NCBI RefSeq assembly: GCF_000312385.1
Contig: NZ_HE997626.1
Span: 1,394,572 to 1,458,571 of the forward strand
Length of the DNA stretch: 64,000 nucleotides
Source of the DNA: Tsukamurella sp. 1534
GTDB lineage: Bacteria > Actinomycetota > Actinomycetes > Mycobacteriales > Mycobacteriaceae
Direction: 5' to 3'
The notes under the pieces were generated by a model. The model ran no database searches. It saw only the letters and a program-made list of their open reading frames with translations, and was not told where the DNA came from. Every line of letters starts with the position of its first letter. Position 1 is the first letter of the stretch. The position numbers and the translations under genes were made by a program. Shown here one piece after another: positions 35,301 through 44,616 of the stretch.

Positions 35301-35642
35301 CGGCAGGGTGCGCAGCAGCGTGCCGCCGTCCCGCGGCAGCTCGTTCACCAGCGAGCAGGGCAGCGACACGTCGAGCCGGACGGGCGCGTACGACACCAGC
35401 GGCGCATCCACGTTGGCGACGCGACCGTTCTGCGGCCAGTGCACCGCGGCGGTGGTCTCCTTCACCGGCAGGAACGGCGTGAGGCAGGCCAGGACGAAGC
35501 CGAGCAGGCCGGCGACGGCGGCGACGATCCGCCACTTCCCGTACCGCTGCTCCGGCGGCACGGCCGCGCCCTTCCGGGCCTTCCCCGTCGTGGCGGCGTC
35601 CCCGCCGGACGGCGCCGAGGAGGTCGAGTGCTCGCTGGTCAT
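32358..35642 (-). CDS. embB: Arabinosyltransferase (EmbB position)
   Basis: A 1094-residue GT-C glycosyltransferase. The N-terminal helix is followed by an external jelly-roll, about 14 further helices, and a C-terminal carbohydrate-binding domain. The GT-C motif is NTSDDGYQITM. The EmbB Met306 equivalent is Ile337 (TAISHFTTAAPAMRLP). It transfers arabinose from decaprenyl-phosphoryl-arabinose to arabinogalactan. Its ATG overlaps the embA stop (ATGA). It is named by position as third gene after embC-embA; the FGWYY segment found in other Embs is IGWNDY here, so it is a divergent paralogue. Confidence 0.85.
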   Translation of the reverse strand: MTSEHSTSSAPSGGDAATTGKARKGAAVPPEQRYGKWRIVAAVAGLLGFVLACLTPFLPVKETTAAVHWPQNGRVANVDAPLVSYAPVRLDVSLPCSLVNELPRDGGTLLRTLPEDGPRPGLQGLAIKADTKNVIIADRDVALATANRADVARGGEGCAIGFVSTPEKTTASITGLPDGAHSSNEGHESVADPNLRPQITGFYTDLPDTASTAGIDVSTQVDTRFNTKPSTIKLIAIVVGIGSMLLSLVALGFLDLRDGRGHVRIMPPGWLRPRPVDFTVIGVLGIWWLIGPNTSDDGYQITMATQAKYSGYLINYFRSFGVPENPIGWNDYLFTAISHFTTAAPAMRLPGLAMGLLTWLIISREMIPRLGRAVRNNPAALWAGAGGFLLVWLPLNNGLRPEPVVVLFSLLTWVSVERSIATGRLLPVAIAVPCAALCVGAAPGGLIAVAALLAASRQIVTRIVKRRKRDGLLPLVAPILASGMAYLFYASFTPSFAALREAIKVKGITGPTLDWYEEGVRYYYLMLETEDGSAVRRIGVLTAFLCLLTVLTFMLRRKRPSGISAGPVWRLMAVFFATVVLLAFTPTKWTHHLGLFAGYAAGIAAVAATMTMAPMMRSKRNRVFFAAAALLVAAVSFAARVGYYWVGTYGIPWNNMPPELAGVKISWVLFAAAVITALYGLWLHYQRDYRPEPTKKASRGLPTLAILTMIMVLFDVSTMAKGAYAQRGSFSWTASNARALQGDTCSMADYVLMERDPNQGQLKPAPRPDGSVPTAAQALAGRSTGFTPTGVPSSVTPVKSNPGHNTDSTNMDVPEVVGGKRNPDPKTDGVPLPFGLNPATTPVLGSFGATGLANLTTDWYQLGPITDRTPLVTLSVAGSAAATGLNGVPRPGRTLMLEAGRRSADGAVQPLGRLAPLDAWSGADWRNLRFPTENLPRGANTVRVVIDDPVPSSEFVAITPPRMTTMSTAQEVFGRDTVVALDFMVAFAFPCQRQVRAVNGVFERPEYRIAPDAGATRTTSNTWQGWKTGGPLGVTDAMYHEQIVPSYLKGKWAMDWGTITRYTPWTKAEPAQLDIGSATRSGWYTPGPMRSADY

Positions 35643-38600
35643 CAGTTCCTCACCGTCTGGTTCGTCAGCGCCCGGATCGGGCCCTCGCGCCACCAGCCGG
35701 ACCGCGTCCGCGTACCGGTCGACACCTCGGCCTGCGGCGCGTCGTCGACGAGGGGCTCGTACTGCTGCAGATCGCCCCAGTCGCGGGCCAGATCGCCCGT
35801 CATGTAGGTCGGCAGCGTCGTGGTCCGCAGCAACGTGTCCGGCGCCGTCAGAAGGCCGCCGGCCTCCCGCGCCTGCCACGTGCCGGACGTCGACAGCGCG
35901 TCCTTGCGGGTCGGCAGGACGCGCCACTTCGGCAGCTCGTAGACGCCGTTGCGGATCGCCATCGGCCGCTGGCACGGGAACTGCTGTCCCACCAGCAGAT
36001 CGAGCAGCACCGGATCGTCGCTGCCCACCACGTCCTGCAGCGTCCGCAGCTTCGGGACGCGCGGCGGGGTCACCGCAACCCACTGCTGGGCGCCCAGGTT
36101 CGGATCGTTGACGTGGATCCGCACCACGTTCGCCGTCGGCGGGATCGCGCCCATCGGCACCCGCAGGTTGCGCCAGGGCTTGTTCGGGCCCGGATCGATC
36201 GGGTCGATCGAACCGCGCGCGCCGATCGACCCGTCGGGGCGGCGCTCCGCCCACTCCAGGTTCACCTGCTGCCCGTACTGCTTCTCGCCCGTCGGGCCGA
36301 CCGAGGAGATCGCGCCCGAGGCGGCGAACGCCACCAGCGGTCGGTCCGCGGTGCGCGCCGGCAGCGTGTACCAGTCGCTGAACAGCTCAGCCGGAACCGA
36401 GTTCTGGCCGTACGAGCCCACCACCGGCGTCCGCGCCGGGTCCAGGCCGTACGGCAGGGCCGCGGTGCTGCCGTTGACCGTCTTCGGGCCGGAGCCGCCG
36501 CCCGTGCCGGCCGTCGCGGCGGTGGACGTGAACGGCGACGTGATCGGCGAGGCCATGTTGATCTGGCCCGGCGCCGAGCTGATCGGCAGCGGCTTGAGCT
36601 CGCCGGGGATGCCCGTCGGGAGGAAGCCGCGGCTGCCCTCGCCGACGAGGGCGTCGCCCGCCGGGCGGCCCTCCGCGGAGTCGAGGATGTCCGAGCTCGG
36701 GTCGGTCTCGACCATCACCTTCGAGGCCATGCCGCACTCGTCGCCGCGCAGCGTGTCCAGGTTCCCCTTGGCCACGGTGTACGTGGACGGGTTCGAGACC
36801 ATCGCCTTCGCGAAGATCGCACCCTCGCCCAGCACCAGCAGGCCCAGCACCACCACGAGCGGCACCGAGGCCAGCTGGAGCCGGCGACGGCCCCGTCGGG
36901 CCAGCTCCTGCTCGGCCTTCGTGTGCGAGGCGAGCTCCGCATCGTCGGCGTCGACGATCGCGTCGTCCGCGAGGCCGCCCTCGCCGCGCCGGCGGAAGTC
37001 GATCCGGAAGTGCTGCCACGCGGCGAGCGCACCTGCCAGCCCTGCGAGCACCAGGCAGGCCGTGCTGAAGGTGACGCCCGCGACCTCCGGCTGGCGGTCG
37101 AACCACGGCACGCCCCACGCGTAGGGCCACGGCCACAGGTTGTAGCCCGCGAACGCCGCCGCCAGCGCGAACAGCATGCCGCACAGGAAGAAGGTGAAGT
37201 TCCGGACCGAGGTGCGCGCGGCCTCGACCACCGCCACCGTCGTGACCGCGGCCAGCGCCGCCGCGAACCCGGCGTACACGCCGAAGTGCACGGTCCACTT
37301 GGTCGGCGTCAGCGACAGCAGCGCCGCGGCGATGAACACCGAACCCACCAGGCGCCACACAGGACCGGGATCGAGGCGCAGGATCCGGGTGCTGCGCAGC
37401 ATCACGAACAGCACCACGAACAGGCACACGATGAGCAGATAGATCGGCACCCTGCGCACCAGCGAACCGTCGGTGGTCTCCGCGGTGAGGAAGAAGAAGC
37501 GCAGGTACTCCTGCGTCCACGGCGCCGCCGGACCCACCTCGAGCCGGATCCGGATCGCCTCGGCCACCGAGGCCAGCGACTGGTCCCGGAAGGCGACCGG
37601 CACGATCACCGCGGCGGCCGCCAGCACCGGCAGCACCAGCGCGGCCAGGCCCGCCTCCTTCCGCCGGGCGACGAGCATCCGCAGCACCGCCGCCGACGAG
37701 GCCAGCAGCAGCGCCACCGCGATCACGCCCTGCGGCGCCAGGCCGAGCGTGAGGCCCGCGGCCATCGCCGCGACCGCGGCGGGCAGCGCGCGGTGCGTCG
37801 CGACGGCCCGCTCCACGGCGGCCCACGTGATCATCGTTCCCAGCACGATGATCGGCTCGGACCGCAGGCCCGAGTTCAGCGGGAACCAGAACGCCAGCAG
37901 CATCGCCGCGGCCGCCCAGATCGCCACCGGGTAGCGGCGGATGCCCGCGCCGAGGCGCGGCAGGATCACCCGCGACAGCAGCAGCCAGACGCCGATCCCG
38001 GCCACCAGCACGGGGATTCGCATCCACAGCGCGCCCGCGCTGATCGTCGACCAGTGCGAGAGGAACGTGTAGTACCAGTCGAACGGCGCCTCCGGGGCAC
38101 CGAAGAAGCGGTAGTAATTGGCCGTGTACCCGGCCTCCTGCGCCACCTTGCCCATCGACAGGATGTAGCCGTCGTCCGAGCCGCCGCCGCCCAGGAACGA
38201 CCACAGCACGAGGCCGCCGATCGTCGCCACGTCGACGGGGCGGGGGCGCAGGAGCTGCGCCCACGACCGGCCCGGGGGCCGCCGGTGGTGCCCGAATCCG
38301 CGGTCCAGCATCCACAGCGCGACCAGCGACGCGAGCACGGCGAGCAGTCCGATGGCGATCGCGAGCGTCTTCAGCGGCGCCGCCGACAGCTCGAACCGGG
38401 TGTCGACATCGGCGTGCAACCGCATCCCGGGCCCCGCGGCCGCGACCTGCTCGGGGGTCAGGGACGTGAACACGCCGCCCACCACGGGGCGGTTGTCCGT
38501 CGACGTGGTGCCCCGCACGTCGGTGCCCTCGAACGCCGCGCCCACGTCGGCCATGGAGGACCACAGCCGCAACTGCGAGCAGTTCCGCACGTGGTCCAGC

Positions 38601-39013
38601 GGCGCGGAGGCGATCACGGTGTTGCGGGTCGAGACGGTCACGCTCTGCCCCGGCCCCGGGGAGCCGACGGTGACGTTCAGCCCCAACTCACGCGCGCCGG
38701 AGGAGCCGGGCGGGAGGGTCGAGAGCACCGTCCCGCCCGTCGGCGCGAGTCGCGCGAACGCGGCGCACGGCACCGTCGCCCGGAGATCGGCGGGGGCCTG
38801 CGAGACCAGCGACGCGGTGACGCTCGCGCTCTCGGCGCCGGGACGCGACTGCGGCCAGTCGACGGCGGCGGTGGCCTGCTTGACCGGCAGGAGCGGAGTC
38901 AGCAGGCACAGCAGAAGGCCGACGGCACCGGCGACGACCGCGACGAGACGCGCGGCCGCGATGCGGCGCGGAGAGCCGGGCTCCTGACCGGAGCGAGACG
39001 ATGGCACGGACAC
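35642..39013 (-). CDS. embA: Arabinosyltransferase EmbA
   Basis: A 1123-residue GT-C enzyme. SDDGYILSM carries the catalytic Asp pair; APEAPFDWYYTFLSHW matches the EmbA-specific PFDWY rather than PFGWY, which supports the embA name. About 15 helices and a C-terminal binding domain (after about 700) are present. EmbA and EmbB act together on the arabinogalactan branch. GTG 39013 is the start; the nearby ATG 39023 is in another frame. The stop overlaps the embB start, and about 120 nt separate it from embC. Confidence 0.9.
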   Translation of the reverse strand: MSVPSSRSGQEPGSPRRIAAARLVAVVAGAVGLLLCLLTPLLPVKQATAAVDWPQSRPGAESASVTASLVSQAPADLRATVPCAAFARLAPTGGTVLSTLPPGSSGARELGLNVTVGSPGPGQSVTVSTRNTVIASAPLDHVRNCSQLRLWSSMADVGAAFEGTDVRGTTSTDNRPVVGGVFTSLTPEQVAAAGPGMRLHADVDTRFELSAAPLKTLAIAIGLLAVLASLVALWMLDRGFGHHRRPPGRSWAQLLRPRPVDVATIGGLVLWSFLGGGGSDDGYILSMGKVAQEAGYTANYYRFFGAPEAPFDWYYTFLSHWSTISAGALWMRIPVLVAGIGVWLLLSRVILPRLGAGIRRYPVAIWAAAAMLLAFWFPLNSGLRSEPIIVLGTMITWAAVERAVATHRALPAAVAAMAAGLTLGLAPQGVIAVALLLASSAAVLRMLVARRKEAGLAALVLPVLAAAAVIVPVAFRDQSLASVAEAIRIRLEVGPAAPWTQEYLRFFFLTAETTDGSLVRRVPIYLLIVCLFVVLFVMLRSTRILRLDPGPVWRLVGSVFIAAALLSLTPTKWTVHFGVYAGFAAALAAVTTVAVVEAARTSVRNFTFFLCGMLFALAAAFAGYNLWPWPYAWGVPWFDRQPEVAGVTFSTACLVLAGLAGALAAWQHFRIDFRRRGEGGLADDAIVDADDAELASHTKAEQELARRGRRRLQLASVPLVVVLGLLVLGEGAIFAKAMVSNPSTYTVAKGNLDTLRGDECGMASKVMVETDPSSDILDSAEGRPAGDALVGEGSRGFLPTGIPGELKPLPISSAPGQINMASPITSPFTSTAATAGTGGGSGPKTVNGSTAALPYGLDPARTPVVGSYGQNSVPAELFSDWYTLPARTADRPLVAFAASGAISSVGPTGEKQYGQQVNLEWAERRPDGSIGARGSIDPIDPGPNKPWRNLRVPMGAIPPTANVVRIHVNDPNLGAQQWVAVTPPRVPKLRTLQDVVGSDDPVLLDLLVGQQFPCQRPMAIRNGVYELPKWRVLPTRKDALSTSGTWQAREAGGLLTAPDTLLRTTTLPTYMTGDLARDWGDLQQYEPLVDDAPQAEVSTGTRTRSGWWREGPIRALTNQTVRN

Positions 39014-39135
39014 GGGTGCTCATGGTATGCCAGGACACCCCGTGTTCCGAGCCGCGGCCCCGCCACCTGGGCGTTCGTTCAGGGGATTCTCAGCAGGAGG
39101 CGTGCGCATCGTCAGGAACCGGCGGCCCCGCCGAA

Positions 39136-42100
39136 TCACGAATCCGTCTTGTCCTTGCGGATCGGCGCCTCCGAATGCGTGCCCCAGATCGTCCGGCTGC
39201 CCAGGGAGAGATCCGCCTTCCGGGCCGGCACGTAGGGCGCGAAGCGCATCACCTCGCCGAAGTCCTGGCCCAGGTCGCCACGGAGGTACGCGGGGATCTT
39301 CTCCTGCTGCAGCAGCATCTGCGCCCAACCCAGCGGGCCGCCGCCGAGCGTGCCCTCCCACTCGGTGGTCACCGGCGACAGGTTCTGATCGGGCGAGATC
39401 CGCCACAGCGGCACCTCGGCGACGCCGTCGCGGTGCCCGAACGGCCGCTGGCACGGGAACGACAGGCCCGAAGTCCAGTCCAGCAGCACCGGATCGGACG
39501 AGCCCACCAGCTCCTGCGCCGTCACCAGCTTCGACATCCGCGGCGGGGTCACCGCCAGCCAGTGGTCGATCGCCAGATCGTCGTCCTTGGCGACCACGCG
39601 GACCGCGGTGGCGTTCTCCGGCAGGTCCGTCCGCGGCATCCGCACGTTCCGCCACGCCGGCTTCGGGCCGATGTCGATGAACGGCTTCTTCCCCGCGACC
39701 CGCATCGGCGCGCCCGGCTTCGCCGCGTCCGTCGAGTACTCGAGGTACAACTCGTCGTTGGTGAACTTGCCCGCCGCCGACATCGTGATGAGGGGCCGGT
39801 CGCCCGTGGCCGCGGGCAGCGGATACCACCGGGAGACGATCTGCGCCCGGAACTGATCCTCCTGCGCGTAGGAACCGAGGACCGGCGTCCGCGCCGGATC
39901 GAGCCCGTACGGCAGCTTCATGTGCGAGCCGTTGAGCCCGGCGGTCGAGGTGCGGCCCGACGTCGTGTCCTGCGGCAGCCGCGTCATCGCGTCGAGCGAG
40001 GTCGACGAGTCGTCCGTCGCCGAGGAGGTGGTCGCGTTGATCACCACCGGCACCCCGTCGGGCGACACCCCGACGGTGCCCGGCCCGCTCAGGCCGTCCC
40101 GCGGGGCACCGTCGAGCGGGGTGAGCAGCCCCGTCGTCGGGTCCGGCTCGGTGAGCACGAAATCGGCCATGTTGCAGCCGTGGCCCGCGACGGCGCGCAG
40201 GTTGGCCTTGCCGTTGGAGTAGGAGGAGTACTGGGTGAGCGTGGTAGTCGCGACCATGGAGCCCACGCACAGCAGCACGACCGCGCCCGCCGCCCACGTG
40301 ACCGGCGACTGGCGGCCGAAGAACGCGCTCGTCCGCGCCACGAGGCGCGGCGTCGGCGGCGGATCGGGCTCGTGGAAGTGCAGCCAGCCCGCCGCGACCA
40401 CGGAGAGGACGGCGGCGGCGAAGAAGATCCCGCCCAGCGCCAGCACCGTCGACTCGCCCCAGGGCACTCCGTAATTGCTGGCGTACCACCAGCCGTTGGG
40501 GCCGCTGAACGCGAGCCCGAGCACCAGGAACACCGCGCCGGCGCTGAGCGCGCGGTTCCGCGGGCTGCGCATCGCGGTCGGGGCGATCGCCACCGCGGTG
40601 AGCGCCCCGAGGGCCCCGGCCAGGCCCGCGAACGCGCCGAACTGGTGCGTCCACTTGGTCGGGGTGAACATGAGCAGCAGGAAGCCGCCGAAGGTGACCG
40701 CGACCAGGCGCCGGCTGGGGCCCAGCGCGGCGCCCGGGATCCGGTTCTTGCGCAGCGTGATGGCCGCGGCGAACAGCAGGCAGAGCAGCGTCACGAGCAC
40801 CGCGAACCGTCGGGCCACGCCCCCGTCGGCCGTGAACGTGAACAGGGCCGAATACCGGTCGATCTCGTTGAACCACTGCTTGGTCTCGACCACGGTGCCC
40901 ACGGAGGACTGCATCGCGGTCTTCGCGAAGAACGCCGTGACCGTCAGCTTGGAGAAGATGATCGGCACCAGCAGCACGCCGCCGGCCAGCACCGGCGCGA
41001 TGTTCGCCAGGACGCTCAGCCGGACCCCGACGGTGCCCCGCCGGGCCCGGGACAGGATCCGCCGGCCCATCGGCCGCACGCCCGCGAGCAGCGCCGCCAC
41101 GGTCATGATGCCCGTCGGGCCCGCCGCGACCGTCCACCCCGCGGCGATCGCCGCGGCGGCGAACGGCAGGACTCTGCCGGTGGCGATCCCCCGCTCCACG
41201 GAGCACCAGGTCAGCAAGGCGCCGAGCGCGATGATCGGCTCCGGGCGCAGCCCGTTGTTGAAGGCCATCCAGTACACGAGGAACACCCCGGCGGCCGCCC
41301 ACAGCGCGAAGCTCGAGCGCGCCGCCCGGCCCAGCCGGGGCACCACCTCGCGGCTGATGATCAGCCACGTCGCGATCCCGCAGAGCAGGGCGGGAAGCCG
41401 CACCCACGGGCTGGACGTGGAGAGATGGGACAGCCAGGCGAAGGCCTGGTAGTACCAGCCGAACGGCGTCTCGGGTGCCCCGTACCAGCGGTAGTAGTTG
41501 GCCGTGTAGCCCGCTTCGCTCGCGGTGCGGGCCATGGTGAGGATGTAGCCGTCGTCCGAGGTGTTGGCGCCGATGAAGTGCCAGGTGATCAGCAGCGCGA
41601 TGACGGTGCTGTCCAGCTTGCTCGGCCGCCACCAGCCCTCGGGCAGCACCCGGCGGTGCCGCCGCCCGTCGGCGGCGGCGTCCAGGCGGTGCAGGGTGAC
41701 CAGGCTCGCCAGGATCAACCCGACGGCCAGCACGATCGTCGCCCAGCGCAGGAACGACGGGGTCGTGGTGTACCGGGTGTCCACGTCGGCGTGGAACCGG
41801 ATCCGGGTGGCGTCCGTGACGGGCCCGGCGAGATCGGAGTACACCCCGACGGTCTGCGGGCGGTAGTCGAAGCCGTTGTCCTTGCCGCCCTTGATCGGCG
41901 CGCCGTCGGGCCCGGTGACGCCCGTGACCTCGGCCTCGACGGTCTCCGCGTCCCCGCGGAAGCGCACGGTGCGGCAGTCCGGGTTCGCGAGCGTCGCCGT
42001 GTCGACGCTGATCAGCGGGGTGTTGCGGACCACCACCTGCAGCGCGGCAGGCCGGCCCTCGCCGCCGCCGTTGACGGCGATCTGCAGGCCCCGTCGCACG

Positions 42101-42390
42101 GTGTCGGGCGAGCCCTTGGGCCCCGTCGCCACCAGGGTTCCGGTGCCCCCGGGCAGCGCCGCCGCCGCGGAGCACGGGAGCGTCACGTCGAGCCGGTCCG
42201 GTACGTAGGAGACGAGCGGGGCGGTGACGGACTCCAGGGAGTCGCGTTGCGGCCACTCCAGGGCGGCCGTGGTCTGTTTCACCGGCATGAACGGTGTGAG
42301 AAGCGCGAACAGGACACCGAGCACGCCGGTCACGGCGGCGGTCCACGCCGTGACGCGGGCTGCGCGCGGTGCGTTGGGCTGATCGGGCAC
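39136..42390 (-). CDS. embC: Arabinosyltransferase EmbC (first gene of the emb set)
   Basis: A 1084-residue GT-C arabinosyltransferase. NTSDDGYILTMARTASEAGYTANYY is the catalytic region, followed by PFGWYYQAFAWLSHLS; Leu320 is at the position of EmbB Met306. EmbC elongates the arabinan of lipoarabinomannan. GTG 42390 is the start. Order on the minus strand (this gene, embA, embB) matches embCAB of M. tuberculosis. Its identity as EmbC rather than EmbB rests on order. Confidence 0.88.
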   Translation of the reverse strand: MPDQPNAPRAARVTAWTAAVTGVLGVLFALLTPFMPVKQTTAALEWPQRDSLESVTAPLVSYVPDRLDVTLPCSAAAALPGGTGTLVATGPKGSPDTVRRGLQIAVNGGGEGRPAALQVVVRNTPLISVDTATLANPDCRTVRFRGDAETVEAEVTGVTGPDGAPIKGGKDNGFDYRPQTVGVYSDLAGPVTDATRIRFHADVDTRYTTTPSFLRWATIVLAVGLILASLVTLHRLDAAADGRRHRRVLPEGWWRPSKLDSTVIALLITWHFIGANTSDDGYILTMARTASEAGYTANYYRWYGAPETPFGWYYQAFAWLSHLSTSSPWVRLPALLCGIATWLIISREVVPRLGRAARSSFALWAAAGVFLVYWMAFNNGLRPEPIIALGALLTWCSVERGIATGRVLPFAAAAIAAGWTVAAGPTGIMTVAALLAGVRPMGRRILSRARRGTVGVRLSVLANIAPVLAGGVLLVPIIFSKLTVTAFFAKTAMQSSVGTVVETKQWFNEIDRYSALFTFTADGGVARRFAVLVTLLCLLFAAAITLRKNRIPGAALGPSRRLVAVTFGGFLLLMFTPTKWTHQFGAFAGLAGALGALTAVAIAPTAMRSPRNRALSAGAVFLVLGLAFSGPNGWWYASNYGVPWGESTVLALGGIFFAAAVLSVVAAGWLHFHEPDPPPTPRLVARTSAFFGRQSPVTWAAGAVVLLCVGSMVATTTLTQYSSYSNGKANLRAVAGHGCNMADFVLTEPDPTTGLLTPLDGAPRDGLSGPGTVGVSPDGVPVVINATTSSATDDSSTSLDAMTRLPQDTTSGRTSTAGLNGSHMKLPYGLDPARTPVLGSYAQEDQFRAQIVSRWYPLPAATGDRPLITMSAAGKFTNDELYLEYSTDAAKPGAPMRVAGKKPFIDIGPKPAWRNVRMPRTDLPENATAVRVVAKDDDLAIDHWLAVTPPRMSKLVTAQELVGSSDPVLLDWTSGLSFPCQRPFGHRDGVAEVPLWRISPDQNLSPVTTEWEGTLGGGPLGWAQMLLQQEKIPAYLRGDLGQDFGEVMRFAPYVPARKADLSLGSRTIWGTHSEAPIRKDKTDS

Positions 42391-42601
42391 CCCGCGAGTC
42401 TAGACGCCGACCCCCGCGTGGCGAGTGCCGGTCCGCCACCCCGGCGGCCCCGGCGGGGGCCCGCGACCTGCGGGGTTGCGGCCGGGGCGATCCTTGTGCA
42501 ACACATGGTCAACGCACATTGCGTTCAGGTATTGACAACGCGGGGTTCCGAACAGGCGCTTGGAGTACGACGAACTGACGTTTGGACGTAAAGTTCAGGT
42601 C

Positions 42602-43027
42602 ATGAGGGGCATCGACCGTGCGACGCGCGCAGTGCGCGACGTTCTGCGTGTCGTGACCCCGGAGAAGGGCGCGGGCCCCGGCACCGTCGCCGAGGTGGTC
42701 GCCGCGTACGCCGACCGCCGCGGCCGGCCGATCGAGATCAAGCGGATCACGCTGGAGGTCGGCGTCTTTGGGATGTGGTTCGCCTCGGCCGAGCGTGACG
42801 TCCTGGTCGTCTCCACCGGGGTGGCCACGTTCGACCAGACCCTCGCCCACGAGTTCGGCCACTTGGTGCTGGGGCACGACGCGGGCTGCGACGCCGACCC
42901 GGACGAGGGGCGGGCCGTCAAGCGCGAGGTGGAGGCGGAGTCCTTCGCGACGCTGCTGGTCCGCCGGGTCAACGCCGGGCACGCCATGGGCCGCGTCCAC
43001 TCCGTGGTGGACGAGCTGCTCGGATGA
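42602..43027 (+). CDS. ImmA/IrrE-family metalloprotease
   Basis: A 141-residue zinc protease: HEFGHLVLGH with a third-ligand candidate in EVEAESFATLLV. ATG 42602 (MRGIDRATRAV) is preferred over an upstream TTG at 42560. Family members cleave XRE-type repressors. The stop overlaps the next membrane gene (ATGA), and an EspR-like XRE protein is encoded convergently just beyond. Upstream (42391-42601) there is a TTGACA at 42532 but no convincing -10, and a small AACGC/GCGTT palindrome at 42511-42525. Confidence 0.85.
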   Translation: MRGIDRATRAVRDVLRVVTPEKGAGPGTVAEVVAAYADRRGRPIEIKRITLEVGVFGMWFASAERDVLVVSTGVATFDQTLAHEFGHLVLGHDAGCDADPDEGRAVKREVEAESFATLLVRRVNAGHAMGRVHSVVDELLG

Positions 43028-44067
43028 TCGCGACCCTCGTCGCGCCGATCCTCTGGTTCGGCGCGCTGGAACGTCTCGGCCGGTGGCAGAGCCATCGCAA
43101 CGCCCCCGCAACCGCGGGCCTGGTCACGGCGGTCGCCCTGGCCCTCATGCTCACGCTCGACACGCCCCTGGTGCGGGAGGCGTTCGTCGGCGCCGGCCTC
43201 ACCGTGTCCGAGGTCATCACCATCGAGCGGATCCTGCTGCTGGTGGCGTGCTTCGGCGCCCTCGTCTTCGCGTTGGCCCTCGACGGGCGGCTGACGCCGG
43301 TCCGGGCCGCGGTCCGGGCCGTCCCGCTGCTGTTCGCCGGGGTCGTCGTGGTGGTCAACACCGTGCTGACGAGGTTCGACCCCTCGACGGCCGACGACGT
43401 GCTGCAACTCGCGGTGGAGAACGCGCTGGTCTACAGCTGTCTCGCGGCCACGGCCCTCGGCGTCGCGCTGTCCAGTTGGCGGGCGTCGCAGCGGACCCGG
43501 GTGCACCGGGTGCAGCTGCAGGTCCTGGCGCTGGGCGGGATCGTGCTGGCGGTGGTGGCGGTCGCTAACGTCATCGCGGGCGGCTTCCTACTGCAGCAAC
43601 TGCAGGTCAGCGTGTGGGTGCTGCGGGTGAACCGGGCGATGCTGGGCGCGGCGTTCGCCGGTTGGACGCTGGTGCTCATGGCGTCGTGGCTCGGCTCGGC
43701 GCTCATCGCGTCCCGGGAGTGGCTGGATTTCCGGCCGGCGTTCGAGCAGGTGCACGAGCTGTTCCCGGATCTCGAGCCGGTGCTCCGGCCGGGCGGAGGG
43801 TGGGTCGAGACCGCCGACGCCCGCGCGATCGTGCTGCTCGACGGGTGGGCGATGCTGGCACGCCCGGGGGAGGCGCTGCACGCGGACGAGTCGCCCGCGG
43901 ATCGCGCCCGGGCGGTGGCGCAGTGGCTGGATCAGACGGCGCCCTACAGCTCGATCTCGTCGGCCGATCTGGCGCCGCCGCCGGGGTGGCGCGCGGCGCG
44001 GTGGACGTCCGCGGTGACGAAAAGGGCCCAGCACACCCCGTCGCCCCTGTTGGAGCGGGTGCGCTGA
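43024..44067 (+). CDS. Multi-TM protein of the ImmA-associated (DUF6545-like) type
   Basis: A 347-residue membrane protein. Seven helices in the first about 240 residues resemble a small receptor fold, followed by a cytoplasmic region of about 110 residues. The layout (7 TM then soluble tail, directly after immA) resembles the MAB_1171c/DUF6545 proteins. ATGA overlap with immA indicates coupled translation. A membrane sensor passing a signal to the protease is a reasonable inference; no enzymatic motif was seen. Confidence 0.72.
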   Translation: MIATLVAPILWFGALERLGRWQSHRNAPATAGLVTAVALALMLTLDTPLVREAFVGAGLTVSEVITIERILLLVACFGALVFALALDGRLTPVRAAVRAVPLLFAGVVVVVNTVLTRFDPSTADDVLQLAVENALVYSCLAATALGVALSSWRASQRTRVHRVQLQVLALGGIVLAVVAVANVIAGGFLLQQLQVSVWVLRVNRAMLGAAFAGWTLVLMASWLGSALIASREWLDFRPAFEQVHELFPDLEPVLRPGGGWVETADARAIVLLDGWAMLARPGEALHADESPADRARAVAQWLDQTAPYSSISSADLAPPPGWRAARWTSAVTKRAQHTPSPLLERVR

Positions 44068-44092
44068 GCCCGTTTTCGACGTGCTCGTACCG

Positions 44093-44497
44093 CTACTTGG
44101 CGGTGCGCTCCTGATCGTCGGCGGCCTCGAGCTCCGCGAGGAGCCCGGCGAGCGTCGCACGACGGTCCGCCGACAGCTTCGTCGAACGACGAGCCATCTC
44201 GAGCATGCCGGCCTCGCGGAGTTCGCGGGTCAGCTCGAGGTCGCCCAGGACCTCGCGCTCGTACAGCGGATCGGAGAAGTATTCGGCGCGCACACCGAAG
44301 GTCTGCGCGATGGACGCCACCATGTCGTACGCCGGGCGCGAGCTACGGCCCGAGCGCAACTGCGACAGATACGGAACGGACAGCTTGCCGCCGTTCTCCT
44401 CCACCATCCGGCAGAATTCCGACGACGTATAGGGCCCTCGGTCTGCGGGATGGACGACCTCGAAAAGTCGATTCAGCTTGGCCGCAAACGTTGTCAT
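44093..44497 (-). CDS. espR: EspR-like XRE-type nucleoid regulator
   Basis: A 134-residue protein closely like EspR: it starts TTFAAKLNRLFEVVHPADRGPYTSSE, then the recognition helix region SVPYLSQLRSGRSSRP, and a C-terminal dimerisation helix bundle. EspR organises the nucleoid and controls cell-surface and ESX-linked genes in M. tuberculosis. ATG 44497 has gggaggg upstream. It converges with the immA-membrane pair (25 nt apart). It could be the natural target of that protease; alternatively the neighbours are unrelated. Confidence 0.87.
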   Translation of the reverse strand: MTTFAAKLNRLFEVVHPADRGPYTSSEFCRMVEENGGKLSVPYLSQLRSGRSSRPAYDMVASIAQTFGVRAEYFSDPLYEREVLGDLELTRELREAGMLEMARRSTKLSADRRATLAGLLAELEAADDQERTAK

Positions 44498-44616
44498 GGA
44501 GCCCTCCCTTCCTGCTTGCGATCACAGGTGACATTACATGAATTGCTCGTCAGATGCGCATGCCGTGGGATAACTATCCCAAATGGATTCGGCACGGGCG
44601 GCTAGGCTCGGTATCC

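Noticed and set aside
36113-42591. Long plus-strand open frames opposite embA and embC (about 1000-1200 codons)
   Set aside because: Low-complexity His/Arg/Pro translations with no domains; the minus-strand Emb proteins are unmistakable.
44554-44616. Upstream in-frame start for aroQ
   Set aside because: The extra residues are not part of the family and overlap the divergent promoter region.
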